A stretch of DNA of 45,488 nt, from contig JAIELY010000019.1 in assembly GCA_019752555.1 (NCBI GenBank), positions 1 to 45,488 of the forward strand, read 5' to 3'. The notes under the pieces were generated by a model, which ran no database searches, was not told where the DNA came from, and saw only the letters and a list, made by a program, of their open reading frames with translations. How positions within the stretch are numbered: position 1 is the stretch's first letter; each line of letters begins with the position of its first letter. The DNA comes from Rhabdochlamydiaceae bacterium (GTDB taxonomy: Bacteria > Chlamydiota > Chlamydiia > Chlamydiales > Rhabdochlamydiaceae). A program made the translations under genes and the position numbers. Shown in pieces: positions 8,500 to 16,627 of this stretch.

Positions 8500-9549
8500 A
8501 TGTTAAAGAATACACCTCTAATCCTCTTAACCCTTCTAATCCCCCTTCTCTCAAGTTTCCGCCCGACTGAACAAACAGAACCCACTACACCTGTTTCAAA
8601 TCAAGCAAACAACACCCTCGATGCCCATCCAAAAAGCCGCTCCCATTTCTTCGTTCAGGCAGAGGCTCTGTTTTGGAAACCTGCAATCGACCAGCTCAAT
8701 TACGTCATCGAACAAAAAAATCCAGATCATCCCAGCTCCAAATACGACGGTTCGATTAAAAGCGCTACATTCGAATGGAATTTTGGCTACCGCCTATCGA
8801 CAGGTTATACCCTTCCTCACGACCGTTGGGATATCTCTGCGATGTGGACTAGCATCTCAAACAACGGCTCTAAAAAAGAGCGCGCAGCGCACAATTTACG
8901 CCTACTGCAAACAGAGGGATATCAAAATACAATCACCAACAACATTGCCGATGTCAAAGGCAGATGGAGCATTGATTTAAAACAGATCGAATTGGCTTTG
9001 GGCAAAGAGTTCCATCCCAGCCCCTGGATTAAAATCCGCCCTATGGGGGGCCTGCGTTCTGCTTGGATCGATCAAGATAGCGATGTCGATTTCTTTCTCA
9101 ATACAAATAACGAAATCGCAAGAGAGCTTGCCGACTGGGACTTCTGGGGCCTGGGGTTTGTCGCAGGAGCTAGCGTCGATTGGATCCTCGCTAAAAACTG
9201 GAGCTTATTTTCCTTTGCCGACTACTCGATTCTCTGGGGTTTCTACGCTGTTGATCAGCACCAAACAAGACTTGCCTCCGCCCATTACCGATTCCAAAAA
9301 AGCATGCGTTGCGCACGGGGCGTCTATGATCTTGGATTGGGCATCAAGTGGAACTATCTTTTTTCCAACAACCGCTGGAAGCTCTCGTTCAAGGCTTCCT
9401 ACGAATACCACCTCTACCCCGAACAAAACCAATTTCTCTATAATACCAATTTTGTTTCAGCCTCTCAAACTTCATCCGGCGCCTTTCTTAATAACGGCGG
9501 AGACTTAATCTACCAAGGGATCGCGCTCTCTGGTCAGTTCGACTTTTAA
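8500..9549 (+). CDS. Lpg1974/MOMP-like outer membrane beta-barrel protein, copy 3
   Basis: The 349-residue protein starts at an ATG preceded by AGAAGG. The signal peptide is a Leu-rich core (PLILLTLLIPLLSSF) ending around residue 18-25. The barrel landmarks match copies 1 and 2: FVQAEALFWKPAIDQL, FEWNFGYRLSTGYTLPHDRWD, IRPMGGLRSAWIDQ, FWGLGFVAGASVDW, ASYEYHLYPEQNQF and terminal GQFDF. It is the most divergent of the three in its loops. It closes the beta-barrel cluster; an AT-rich inverted repeat (9566-9593) separates it from rpoN. Function is inferred from the family: an outer membrane pore or structural surface protein. Confidence 0.84.
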   Translation: MLKNTPLILLTLLIPLLSSFRPTEQTEPTTPVSNQANNTLDAHPKSRSHFFVQAEALFWKPAIDQLNYVIEQKNPDHPSSKYDGSIKSATFEWNFGYRLSTGYTLPHDRWDISAMWTSISNNGSKKERAAHNLRLLQTEGYQNTITNNIADVKGRWSIDLKQIELALGKEFHPSPWIKIRPMGGLRSAWIDQDSDVDFFLNTNNEIARELADWDFWGLGFVAGASVDWILAKNWSLFSFADYSILWGFYAVDQHQTRLASAHYRFQKSMRCARGVYDLGLGIKWNYLFSNNRWKLSFKASYEYHLYPEQNQFLYNTNFVSASQTSSGAFLNNGGDLIYQGIALSGQFDF

Positions 9550-9565
9550 TTTCATGTCGACAAAA

Positions 9566-9593
9566 TAATTCGATTAAATTATTAATCAAATTA
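9566..9593. repeat. AT-rich 28-bp imperfect palindrome before rpoN
   Basis: TAATT-c-GATTAA (9566-9577) and TTAATC-a-AATTA (9582-9593) pair at 11 of 12 positions around a 4-base centre. It lies between the last barrel gene and rpoN, ending 19 bases before the rpoN ATG. It could be an operator or a weak terminator; there is no GC-rich stem. Confidence 0.45.
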
Positions 9594-9612
9594 AAAAGCA
9601 AAATAATGAGAC

Positions 9613-10977
9613 ATGGATACATTATCAATAAAACAAAACGCCAACATTTCAACCAAACAAAGTCAACATTTGTTACTTTCTTTGGCAATGCAGCAAGCCT
9701 TCCATGTCCTCCAAATGCCGGTTCTCGAACTTGCAGAATGGCTCCGTCTTGAAATTGAACAAAACCCTCTTCTCGAGATCGACCATTCTCAGGACAAAAA
9801 CCGCGAGCCGCTCGATGAACTTTGCCAAGACACCGCAGACTATAGCCAGTATTTAGACCGCGCCACAGAAGAATTTGAAAAAAAAAGAAAAGCCTATCAA
9901 GAAAGCCTTCTGACCTACCCCATTTCCCTTTATGAACACCTCATGGTGCAAGCCCGCTTTACCTTCGAAACACAAGAAGAATTAAACATCGCAGAACTTT
10001 TAATCGGACATCTCGACAAGCAAGGGTTTTTAAGCACCCCACTAAACGAGATCGCCCCTGATATCGATCCGAAGAGAGTTGCTCGGATCTTGGGCGTATT
10101 ACAAACTTTCGATCCTCCGGGAATTGCAGCTTTAGACCTTCGCTCCTCTCTTTTGCAGCAGCTTAGGCTAAAAGACAAAGAAAACACCCTCGGCTATACA
10201 ATCGTCGAAAAGCATTTTGAGAATCTGATCCATAACAGACTCCCCCTGATCGCAAAACAACTCAAGCTGAGCATTGCCCAAGTCCAACAGATCGTCTCAT
10301 CAGAGATCTCTCCCTTAGACATCCATCCCGGTTACCCGTTTCATGAAGAGTATGCATGTCCGCTCATTGCCGATGTGCACTTAGACGCGCGCGAAGGAGA
10401 ATGGTTCATCACCGTCAATCATGGGCCGCTGCCCCATTTTAAAGTCTCTTCTTCCTATACGAAGGGCTTAGAACAACAAGAGAAAGTCTTTGTCCGCCGT
10501 CATCTGGCAAATGGGAAATGGCTAAAAAAAATCGTACACAGAAGACAAGACACACTCCGGTGCATTGCAACCTATCTCATCAAAAAACAAGAGCCTTTCT
10601 TAAGTGGAGAGCAAAAAACACTGCATCCCATGACCATCCAAGAAATGGCAGATGCGCTTCAAATGCACGAATCGACCATCGCAAGAGCGATCTCCAATAA
10701 ACACATTTCCTGCCCGCAAGGGATGTTTTCACTGCGCAGCTTCTTCACTCATGGCATCACTTGCCAAAACGGCCAGAAAGTCTCCAATCACACCCTAAGA
10801 CAACTACTTGCGCAAATTGTGGAAAAAGAAGACAAAATCCGCCCCTTATCAGACGATGCCATCGCCCATCAATTCAAAAAAATGGGAATCCCCTGCGCAA
10901 GGCGCACCGTCGCTAAATACCGACAGCACATGCGCATCGCCCCGGCAGCCCGCCGGCGCAAGTGGTCTACTCCTTAA
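9613..10977 (+). CDS. rpoN: RNA polymerase sigma-54 factor
   Basis: The 454-residue protein has the three sigma-54 regions. Region I is the Gln/Leu-rich N-terminus (SLAMQQAFHVLQMPVLELAEWLRLEIEQNPLLE), the activator-contact region. An acidic linker follows, then the core-binding domain (about 100-290) and the DNA-binding domain with a helix-turn-helix. The RpoN box ARRTVAKYR (429-437), which reads the -24 element, is exact. Sigma-54 directs RNA polymerase to -24/-12 promoters and needs an AAA+ activator; no such activator is in this window. The ATG has only a weak GAG ribosome site. The 3' end overlaps the convergent metallopeptidase gene by 11 bases. As I recall, rpoN neighbours uvrD in Chlamydia, which supports the phylum call. 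Confidence 0.96.
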   Translation: MDTLSIKQNANISTKQSQHLLLSLAMQQAFHVLQMPVLELAEWLRLEIEQNPLLEIDHSQDKNREPLDELCQDTADYSQYLDRATEEFEKKRKAYQESLLTYPISLYEHLMVQARFTFETQEELNIAELLIGHLDKQGFLSTPLNEIAPDIDPKRVARILGVLQTFDPPGIAALDLRSSLLQQLRLKDKENTLGYTIVEKHFENLIHNRLPLIAKQLKLSIAQVQQIVSSEISPLDIHPGYPFHEEYACPLIADVHLDAREGEWFITVNHGPLPHFKVSSSYTKGLEQQEKVFVRRHLANGKWLKKIVHRRQDTLRCIATYLIKKQEPFLSGEQKTLHPMTIQEMADALQMHESTIARAISNKHISCPQGMFSLRSFFTHGITCQNGQKVSNHTLRQLLAQIVEKEDKIRPLSDDAIAHQFKKMGIPCARRTVAKYRQHMRIAPAARRRKWSTP

Positions 10978-11773
10978 AATAGGCCGCAAACAACATCCTC
11001 CAGCGCAGAGTCTTCCCCTTTTCCCTCTCAACATACTCTCGGATCTCATGCCAGGAACTCTTTGCAAACAGGCAGATTTCAGCATCCGTCAATCGAAGCG
11101 CAATCGCCAAGCTCTCCTGCCTGCCTCCGAGATTTTTAAGGCAGCGCTGGAATAAACGCTGATTTTTGTACAAGCGCACACAGCCAAACACCAAGACAAG
11201 CCAGGGGAGCCCAAGAGCAAAAGAACACCACGAGGGCAAGAGATAGACGAACGAAAGCCATTGGACTAAGACAGAAAATAGAAGCAAAGCTAAAAATAAT
11301 TGCGTCTCTCTCGGCTGCTGCAGCAAAGGCCCCAGATACCTCCGCCACCGTTTTTGAGAGGTTTGATAAGCCAAAATTTCCTCAAAAGCAACCTCGTCAA
11401 AATCAGAGCGCACCGCATGGACAATTTCATGTGCAAGCACCTCATCCTCAGGATAATAGCGACTCAAAAAAGAACGATTTAATTCCTCTCGAACCTGTAT
11501 AGCCGCAAGCCGATACCCTTCCGGACGGGGATCGAGCCAGGTCACAGCCCCTTCCCAAAAGGCAAGACCTTTACGGCGATGGATCACAGAAAGCCAATCA
11601 GGCACAATGTCAAACAGACGCGAGGTCAATGCAAACACTTGCTTAGAAACAATTTTATCTAACTCCAATCCCTCTATCAGCTCGATCTTTGCTGCAAATT
11701 GCATTTCAGTCTGTTTGGGGCCAGGGATCAACCCACGCCGATTCCACCAGATCAACTCCTCATCTGTAAACAT
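10967..11773 (-). CDS. Membrane-associated HExxH zinc metallopeptidase-like protein
   Basis: The protein carries HEIVHA (His115, Glu116, His119 from the ATG at 11773), the zinc-peptidase HExxH motif. About 12 residues on is FEEILAY, whose Glu could be the third zinc ligand. Two adjacent hydrophobic segments follow (LFLALLLFSVLVQWLSFVYLLP and FALGLPWLVLVFGCV), so it is probably an inner-membrane hairpin with the catalytic part before it. The C-terminus is basic and cytosolic-looking. I do not recognise a named family; the substrate is unknown. A GTG at 11812 preceded by AGGA would add 13 residues; the ATG is preceded by AAAGG, and either start is possible. The gene converges on rpoN with an 11-base overlap. 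Confidence 0.72.
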   Translation of the reverse strand: MFTDEELIWWNRRGLIPGPKQTEMQFAAKIELIEGLELDKIVSKQVFALTSRLFDIVPDWLSVIHRRKGLAFWEGAVTWLDPRPEGYRLAAIQVREELNRSFLSRYYPEDEVLAHEIVHAVRSDFDEVAFEEILAYQTSQKRWRRYLGPLLQQPRETQLFLALLLFSVLVQWLSFVYLLPSWCSFALGLPWLVLVFGCVRLYKNQRLFQRCLKNLGGRQESLAIALRLTDAEICLFAKSSWHEIREYVEREKGKTLRWRMLFAAYFKE

Positions 11774-11929
11774 GTCTTTAATGCCTTTGAAAATGACAGA
11801 TGAGGATAACACATTTTACCCATCCTGACAATGCGTTCTCATAGGTGTAAAAATTCTTGTGCTCAATTTGAAAATTCGATTTAATTATCCCGTCCCTCTC
11901 CTGAACCCCTAGCTACTAAAGGATCCTCT

Positions 11930-12637
11930 ATGAGTCATAAAAAAAGAATTCTGCTGATCGAAGACGAAGAAGACATCGCCGCGCTCATTAAACTCCAAGC
12001 AGAAGTCTTTGGCTATAAACTCCACGTCGAGGTCGATGGACTCAACGGCTATAGAGCGATCGAAAGAGAGAAACCAGACCTTGTGATTTTAGATATTATG
12101 CTCCCTGGACAAAACGGGTTCGACGTCTGTCGAAAAATGAAAAATAACACCGATTTACGTGGGATCCCCGTGATCATCCTCACAGCAAAAGGAGAGGAGC
12201 TCGACATGGTTTTAGGACTCGAGCTCGGCGCGGATGATTACATCGCAAAACCCTTTTCTCCTAAAGTCTTATTTTCCCGTATCAAAGCAGTCTTGCGCCG
12301 CAGCAAAGAGCCTGAGAAAGCTCCTAGAACCATCGTCTTTGGAGAGTTTACTCTCGAGGTCGATCGCTATCTGTTGCGCAAAGGAGAAAAACTCATCACG
12401 ATCACCCTTTCCGAATTTGGAATTCTCCGCCGCCTTCTGACAAATCGGGGAAAAGTCCTCTCCCGCAATCAGCTTCTCGACGACATCCATAACGATGACG
12501 CCTTCATCGTCGATCGCAACATCGATGTGCATATCGCATCGCTGCGTAAAAAACTCGGCCCCAACTTTGATTGGATCGAAACAGTGCGCGGCGTCGGCTA
12601 TCGATTCAAAGATGAAACGCTGCTTGCAGTTCCCTAA
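11930..12637 (+). CDS. OmpR/PhoP-family response regulator
   Basis: The 235-residue protein has a receiver domain (about 5-120) and an OmpR-type winged-helix DNA-binding domain (about 135-228). The phosphorylation pocket is complete: Glu11 and Asp12, phospho-acceptor Asp55 in VILDIMLPG, Thr85 and Lys107 in AKPFSP. The C-terminal domain has LSEFGILRRLLTNRGKVLSRNQLLD and ends in the wing VRGVGYRF. It should therefore be a phosphorylation-controlled transcription factor. This contrasts with ChxR, the atypical OmpR-type regulator of pathogenic chlamydiae, which is known to lack normal phosphorylation residues. No histidine kinase is adjacent, so the partner is encoded elsewhere. AAAGGA precedes the ATG. 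Confidence 0.92.
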   Translation: MSHKKRILLIEDEEDIAALIKLQAEVFGYKLHVEVDGLNGYRAIEREKPDLVILDIMLPGQNGFDVCRKMKNNTDLRGIPVIILTAKGEELDMVLGLELGADDYIAKPFSPKVLFSRIKAVLRRSKEPEKAPRTIVFGEFTLEVDRYLLRKGEKLITITLSEFGILRRLLTNRGKVLSRNQLLDDIHNDDAFIVDRNIDVHIASLRKKLGPNFDWIETVRGVGYRFKDETLLAVP

Positions 12638-12663
12638 AGAGTATAGGCGGCAATGCCCATGTC

Positions 12664-14064
12664 TTAAGAAGCTTTTTTCCCAAGCAACCGCTGCAGACGC
12701 TTTGGATCGAGTTTCACATAGAGCGTTTGATGAGATTTAAGATTCACCTGTCCAAGAGCAGCTCTTTTCTGCTTAACGACATATTTGCATTCTGTCATTA
12801 CCACCTCGTCTTCCCCTCTAGAGCGCGCCTTGCTAAAATGCAGCGCGAGCTGGAGGGCATCTTGGATCGAATCCTCATCCATTACCTCCCCTTTGGGCAC
12901 ACGTAAAACGACGTGCGATCCCGGCGTATTTGCCGCATGAAACCAAAGATCAAGACCATGCGCAAAGCGGAATGTAAGCGCATCATTATCCACATCCTTT
13001 TTTCCCACATAGATCTTGCGCCCCCTTTGCGTCGTAAACTCCCGAAAGGGATGCTCCTTTTCTTTCTTTGCAGCAACCGAGGGTCCCCTTTGAACACCTC
13101 CCTGTGTCTCCCAAAGGCCAAGCGCCTCTTCATCCGTAATTAAAGAGCCTTGATCGACAAGAGCCTTTACTTTAGAGATCTCATTTTCTAAATCCTTAAT
13201 AAATAAAGAGCTCAGCTCTTGCCTTTTTTTAAGCTTACGGCTTAATTTGTACCGATATTTGAGTTGTTCTTGAGGCTCTAAAGAAGGATCCAGCTCAATT
13301 GTTACTTTTTCCCCCGCCTTTAGCCAATCCTCCACTTGAATCTCTTTCATTCCCTTTTTCAGCTCTGCAAAATGACACTTTAGCAGCTCTGCTTCATGCG
13401 CACTCTTTTCCCAACCCGTTCCGGAGGCATTTTCTTCTTCTAAAGAGATGAGCCGCGCTTGCATTTTTTTAAGACGGGCAAGAAGCTGTTTTGTCCCCTG
13501 TTTAACCCGATGTGAAATGACAGCTTGCCTCTCGAGCGCAGCATACTTGGCTTCCACATCCGCACTTACAAGCTCAGATGCCCCATCTGCCTCTAATCCC
13601 TTTTTTTCAATCAGAAGATAGTCGGATTCTGCGTTAGGCGCATCAGATGCCAAAACCCTCCACTCTTGATCTGTTAGACAAACTTTCCGAAAAGAGGAAA
13701 AGAGCTCGAATAAAAGATGCATTTGCGTTCCCTTAACTAAAAAGCAAAGATCAAGCATCAGCAGATCTTTAACAGACAAAGAGTTTCCAGGATTTAAAAC
13801 ACGCATCTGCACATCTTCTAAAACGCCCCCTTTCAAATACTGCCCCACTTTGCGTGTAAACGCTGTTGGATGGGCCGCAATAGAGACGGTAGACAAGTGA
13901 AATCGATTAAAAGGAGGGCATGCCACAATCAAAATCTGCCTGCCATTAGAAAAAGTAACAACCCATCTTCTTTCTCCCGCTTCTCTGATGTCGGTAAAAA
14001 CTACCGCCGCAAGATCCCGTTTGATCTCTTGGCAAAGAGCTAGCATTTCAGATCGTTTTAACAT
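12664..14064 (-). CDS. NFACT-domain (Rqc2/RqcH/FbpA-like) protein with degenerate DR site
   Basis: The 466-residue protein has the NFACT architecture: an N-terminal NFACT-N domain (1-165), a long coiled coil (about 165-300) and a C-terminal NFACT-R/DUF814 domain (about 345-460) with FREFTTQRGRKIYVGKK, DLWFHAANTPGSHVVLR and KHVxVKQKRAxLGQV-like elements. RqcH-type members bind the stalled 50S subunit and recruit tRNA-Ala to add alanine tails to nascent chains. In typical members an Asp-Arg pair lies after the first small domain; here that place reads RVLNPGNSLS (88-97) with no DR, and the protein is shorter than the usual 550 or more residues. It may thus bind ribosomes without tailing activity. 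It is convergent with the response regulator, with a 26-base gap, and 10 bases downstream of hicB. Confidence 0.85.
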   Translation of the reverse strand: MLKRSEMLALCQEIKRDLAAVVFTDIREAGERRWVVTFSNGRQILIVACPPFNRFHLSTVSIAAHPTAFTRKVGQYLKGGVLEDVQMRVLNPGNSLSVKDLLMLDLCFLVKGTQMHLLFELFSSFRKVCLTDQEWRVLASDAPNAESDYLLIEKKGLEADGASELVSADVEAKYAALERQAVISHRVKQGTKQLLARLKKMQARLISLEEENASGTGWEKSAHEAELLKCHFAELKKGMKEIQVEDWLKAGEKVTIELDPSLEPQEQLKYRYKLSRKLKKRQELSSLFIKDLENEISKVKALVDQGSLITDEEALGLWETQGGVQRGPSVAAKKEKEHPFREFTTQRGRKIYVGKKDVDNDALTFRFAHGLDLWFHAANTPGSHVVLRVPKGEVMDEDSIQDALQLALHFSKARSRGEDEVVMTECKYVVKQKRAALGQVNLKSHQTLYVKLDPKRLQRLLGKKAS

Positions 14065-14074
14065 TCAAATTAAA

Positions 14075-14455
14075 TTAGTAAACACGCAACTGATGAAGAC
14101 CTGCATCAAAAACCATATCGAGAGCTTTATTCATGGACACATGTTTTTGCTGAGCTAATTTCGCTAAAAAATAATGCCTTTCGCTTGTGGTTCTATAAGA
14201 AATATTCCCCTTGAACTTTTCCTTGTCAACGGGTTCAGGAATGGGATCCCCCTGCTCCAAATACAACTCGATCGTAGCAGCAATAGCCTCGCGAATATTT
14301 TTCAAACCTTTTTCTATAGTCGTCGCATCAGTGCATACACCCGGGAGCTCGTTAACACGAATAATGTAAAACTTCTTGCCTGCATGAGAAGATTGTTCAA
14401 CTGTATAAGACCAATTCAGCCCAAGGTAATACTTCAAGTTCTTTTTAATAACCAT
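14075..14455 (-). CDS. hicB: HicB-family antitoxin
   Basis: The 126-residue protein has a HicB partial RNase H-like fold (YTVEQSSHAGKKFYIIRVNELPGVCTDATT, then an amphipathic helix NIREAIAATIELYLEQGDPIPEP). The C-terminal segment (SERHYFLAKLAQQKHVSMNKALDMVFDAG) resembles a ribbon-helix-helix or helical DNA-binding tail. HicB neutralises the HicA RNase and represses the operon. It overlaps hicA by 11 bases, so the order is toxin first, antitoxin second, as usual for hicAB. The inverted repeat over the promoter (14683-14702) is the likely operator for this protein. Confidence 0.88.
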   Translation of the reverse strand: MVIKKNLKYYLGLNWSYTVEQSSHAGKKFYIIRVNELPGVCTDATTIEKGLKNIREAIAATIELYLEQGDPIPEPVDKEKFKGNISYRTTSERHYFLAKLAQQKHVSMNKALDMVFDAGLHQLRVY

Positions 14456-14675
14456 GATCTTTTAAAACCTCCCTTAAATCATTTATTTGATATGGAAGCA
14501 ATTGAGGTCTTTTTTTTATTGAAAGAGTTCGATGATATTGCGGTTTTCTAAAATTATGATGCGAACCTCGCGTTTTAAGTTGAAAGCCTAAATTCAAAAG
14601 CACATTTTCCGCATCTTCATAAGATACGTTTTTTCCATTTAGAATTTTCTCTATCAACTTTTCAAACTTGCTCAT
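14445..14675 (-). CDS. hicA: HicA-family mRNA interferase toxin
   Basis: The 76-residue protein has the HicA double-stranded RNA-binding-like fold: a helix with SYEDAENVLLNLGF, then the catalytic strand TRGSHHNFRKP (His39 in GSHH), and a C-terminal LPYQINDLREVLKDHG. HicA cleaves mRNA in a ribosome-independent way when it is not bound by HicB. The ATG at 14675 lies only 6 bases past the -10 box of a good promoter and has no Shine-Dalgarno sequence, so the message may be leaderless. The catalytic His is present, so the toxin looks active. Confidence 0.88.
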   Translation of the reverse strand: MSKFEKLIEKILNGKNVSYEDAENVLLNLGFQLKTRGSHHNFRKPQYHRTLSIKKRPQLLPYQINDLREVLKDHGY

Positions 14676-14681
14676 AGCTTA

Positions 14682-14710
14682 ATGATAGCAAAAACGCTAT
14701 CACATGACAA
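14682..14710 (-). promoter_or_regulatory. hicAB promoter with overlapping inverted-repeat operator
   Basis: On the minus strand, TTGTCA (14710-14705) and TATCAT (14687-14682) are separated by exactly 17 bases. An inverted repeat, TGATAGC (14683-14689) with GCTATCA (14696-14702) on the plus strand, lies across the spacer and the -10 box. This is where a HicB dimer would block RNA polymerase. The -10 box ends 6 bases before the hicA ATG. Confidence 0.7.
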
Positions 14711-14724
14711 TAGTTTTTTAAATC

Positions 14725-14753
14725 TTGACATCCGCTAGAGCCAATCCTATGGT
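14725..14753 (+). promoter_or_regulatory. Candidate promoter of the MFS transporter gene
   Basis: Perfect TTGACA (14725-14730), a 17-base spacer and TATGGT (14748-14753, 4 of 6 matches), 65 bases before the MFS ATG at 14819. It is divergent from the hicAB promoter, and the two -35 boxes are 14 bases apart. Confidence 0.55.
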
Positions 14754-14818
14754 GAAGAATATCCGCAAGGTCTTCCTAGGACACCCATAACGCTAGTTTG
14801 CAAGAGGTCCCATTTAAA

Positions 14819-16072
14819 ATGCACCATTTAGAAAAACGACGACGGCGCTCGTTGATTCCCGTTTTTCTGACATTTTTCCTCGATAATTTTGGACTTGCCG
14901 TTATCTATCCCATCTTTACACCGCTTGTGATGAACCCAACAGAAGGATTCTTTACTTCTGAGCCCTCTTTTTTCATAAAAACCTTCACCCTAGGGCTTCT
15001 GATTGGAGCATTTCCATTGGCGCAATTTTTTGGATCTCCGCTAATTGGGCAATATTCGGATCGCTATGGGAGAAAACGCGCCTTTTATTTTACCATCCTC
15101 GGCACCACTTTAGGCTACACGCTAACAGCCTGCGCGATTGCTTTTCATTCTCTGCACTTACTTTTTGCAAGCAGATGGATAACAGGTCTTTGCGCAGGCA
15201 ATCTCACGATCTGCCTCGCAGCACTAGCAGATCTGTGTCCCGATGAGTCAAGACGCGCTAAAAACTTCGGACACATCAGCGCCATCGGAGGGTTGAGCTT
15301 TATTTTAGCAATCCTTGTCGGAGGGATTCTTTCCGATCCTGTTTTTTACCGCCATTTTAACCCCTCGATCCCCTTTTGGATCACAGCACTGCTTTCATTC
15401 ATTAACTTCATCCTCATGGTGATACTTTTCCACGAAACCCACCCCTCGCATCTCAAAAATTCCCTAAACCCCTTTACAGGGATCCAAAATCTCAAAATGG
15501 CAGTAGCAGACCGGGATCTGCGCGTTCTTTACGGCACCAACTTCTTCTTTAAAATTGCATGGGTGGCCAGCATGCAGTTTTTACCCGCCTTTTTAATCAA
15601 GCTCTACACGTACGCCTCCCATGAAATCACCTACGTTCTTCTCGGTGTAGGGGGCGCGTGGACACTTGCTAACTGGGGAATCAACCGCTTGCTAGCACAA
15701 TGGGTCTATCCTGGAATGAGCCTCCTTTATTCTCTGGGATTATTAGGCTTATTTACCTCTCTGTTAGCATTTGACTTACCCATAGAGCTGTTTCTCACCC
15801 TCTTTTTTCTCGCGACAGCGTGCGCCTCTTTAAGCTGGACCACTGGAATCACCACCCTTTCCATTAAAGCCTCTACACAAATTCAAGGCAGCATCCTCGG
15901 GGTAAACCAATCGGTGACAGCTTTAGCTTCCGTATGCGCTCCTGCACTAGGTGGAATAGTCATTGGCATTAAGCCAGAGCTACTCTATCTCTTTTGCGGA
16001 GGGAGCTGTTTTATCGCCTTTATCCTCCTGCGCTTGAGTAAAGTTTATCGCAGCAGGAACGAAGGCAACTAA
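14819..16072 (+). CDS. MFS transporter, TetA-like drug:H+ antiporter group
   Basis: About 417 residues with 12 predicted membrane segments. Motif A of MFS drug exporters is clear after the second segment (GQYSDRYGRKRAF), and a motif-C-like Gly-rich segment is present (SAIGGLSFILAILVGGILSDP). The N-terminus has a strongly basic start (LEKRRRRS) before the first segment, which sets the cytosolic side. A start at 14819 is preferred because GAGG lies 12 bases upstream; the TTG at 14798 is also in frame. It is probably a proton-coupled exporter of drugs or metabolites; the substrate cannot be read from the sequence. Confidence 0.86.
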   Translation: MHHLEKRRRRSLIPVFLTFFLDNFGLAVIYPIFTPLVMNPTEGFFTSEPSFFIKTFTLGLLIGAFPLAQFFGSPLIGQYSDRYGRKRAFYFTILGTTLGYTLTACAIAFHSLHLLFASRWITGLCAGNLTICLAALADLCPDESRRAKNFGHISAIGGLSFILAILVGGILSDPVFYRHFNPSIPFWITALLSFINFILMVILFHETHPSHLKNSLNPFTGIQNLKMAVADRDLRVLYGTNFFFKIAWVASMQFLPAFLIKLYTYASHEITYVLLGVGGAWTLANWGINRLLAQWVYPGMSLLYSLGLLGLFTSLLAFDLPIELFLTLFFLATACASLSWTTGITTLSIKASTQIQGSILGVNQSVTALASVCAPALGGIVIGIKPELLYLFCGGSCFIAFILLRLSKVYRSRNEGN

Positions 16073-16134
16073 AAAAAGACTTGTTTGCATCCCAACTGCC
16101 AGGATATATAACCAACAAACGCATGGAGGGCCCT

Positions 16135-16581
16135 ATGAAATATCTCATCATCACCTCTCTTACCACAACCTTGCTTGCCACAAGCTGTGAAAGCAAAGCC
16201 GGCACAGGAGCCCTTGTCGGGGCAGGCCTTGGGGTGGGAGCAGGAGCCCTCATCGGTCATTCTGCAGGAGGAGCTTTAATTGGAGGCGCTGTGGGAGCCG
16301 CAGGAGGTGCGCTGATCGGTTCTGCTCTCGACGCTTCCGATCGAGACAACCTACAGCAGAATTCGCCTCAAACATTGCACCGGATCGATCGAGGACAACA
16401 GCTCACATTGAATGACATCAAAAACATGTCGAAAAACGGGATTAGCGATAATGTAATTATCGGGCAAATTCAAGCGACAGACAGCATCTTTTATCTCAAC
16501 TCTGATCAGATCGTGGATCTTAAAAATGCCGGCGTTTCTCAGAGGGTGATCGACTACATGGTACAAACGGGAAATCATTAG
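16135..16581 (+). CDS. Glycine-zipper lipoprotein
   Basis: 148 residues from the ATG at 16135, which has GGAGGG just upstream; the longer in-frame version would lack a proper signal. The N-terminus is a lipoprotein signal (MKYLIITSLTTTLLATSC) with a LATSC lipobox. A glycine-zipper block follows (TGALVGAGLGVGAGALIG, then a second Gly/Ala block), of the kind in OmpA-like or YMGG-type membrane-inserting lipoproteins. The C-terminal third (NDIKNMSKNGISDNVIIGQIQ and DLKNAGVSQRVIDYM) is a short helical repeat pair also seen in other envelope lipoproteins. The likely place is the inner leaflet of the outer membrane. Role unknown. Confidence 0.8.
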   Translation: MKYLIITSLTTTLLATSCESKAGTGALVGAGLGVGAGALIGHSAGGALIGGAVGAAGGALIGSALDASDRDNLQQNSPQTLHRIDRGQQLTLNDIKNMSKNGISDNVIIGQIQATDSIFYLNSDQIVDLKNAGVSQRVIDYMVQTGNH

Positions 16582-16627
16582 TCTTGTTTCCCGCAAATTG
16601 GTATAATATGAACGTCCAACCCCTCTT

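Noticed and set aside
8621-8980. 119-codon plus-strand frame
   Set aside because: Lies wholly inside the third barrel gene in another frame; the barrel gene has a signal peptide and family motifs.
14745-14790. Possible tRNA-like or structured RNA between hicAB and the MFS gene
   Set aside because: GGTG/CACC and GAAGA/TCTTC pairings exist but there is no cloverleaf or T-loop consensus.
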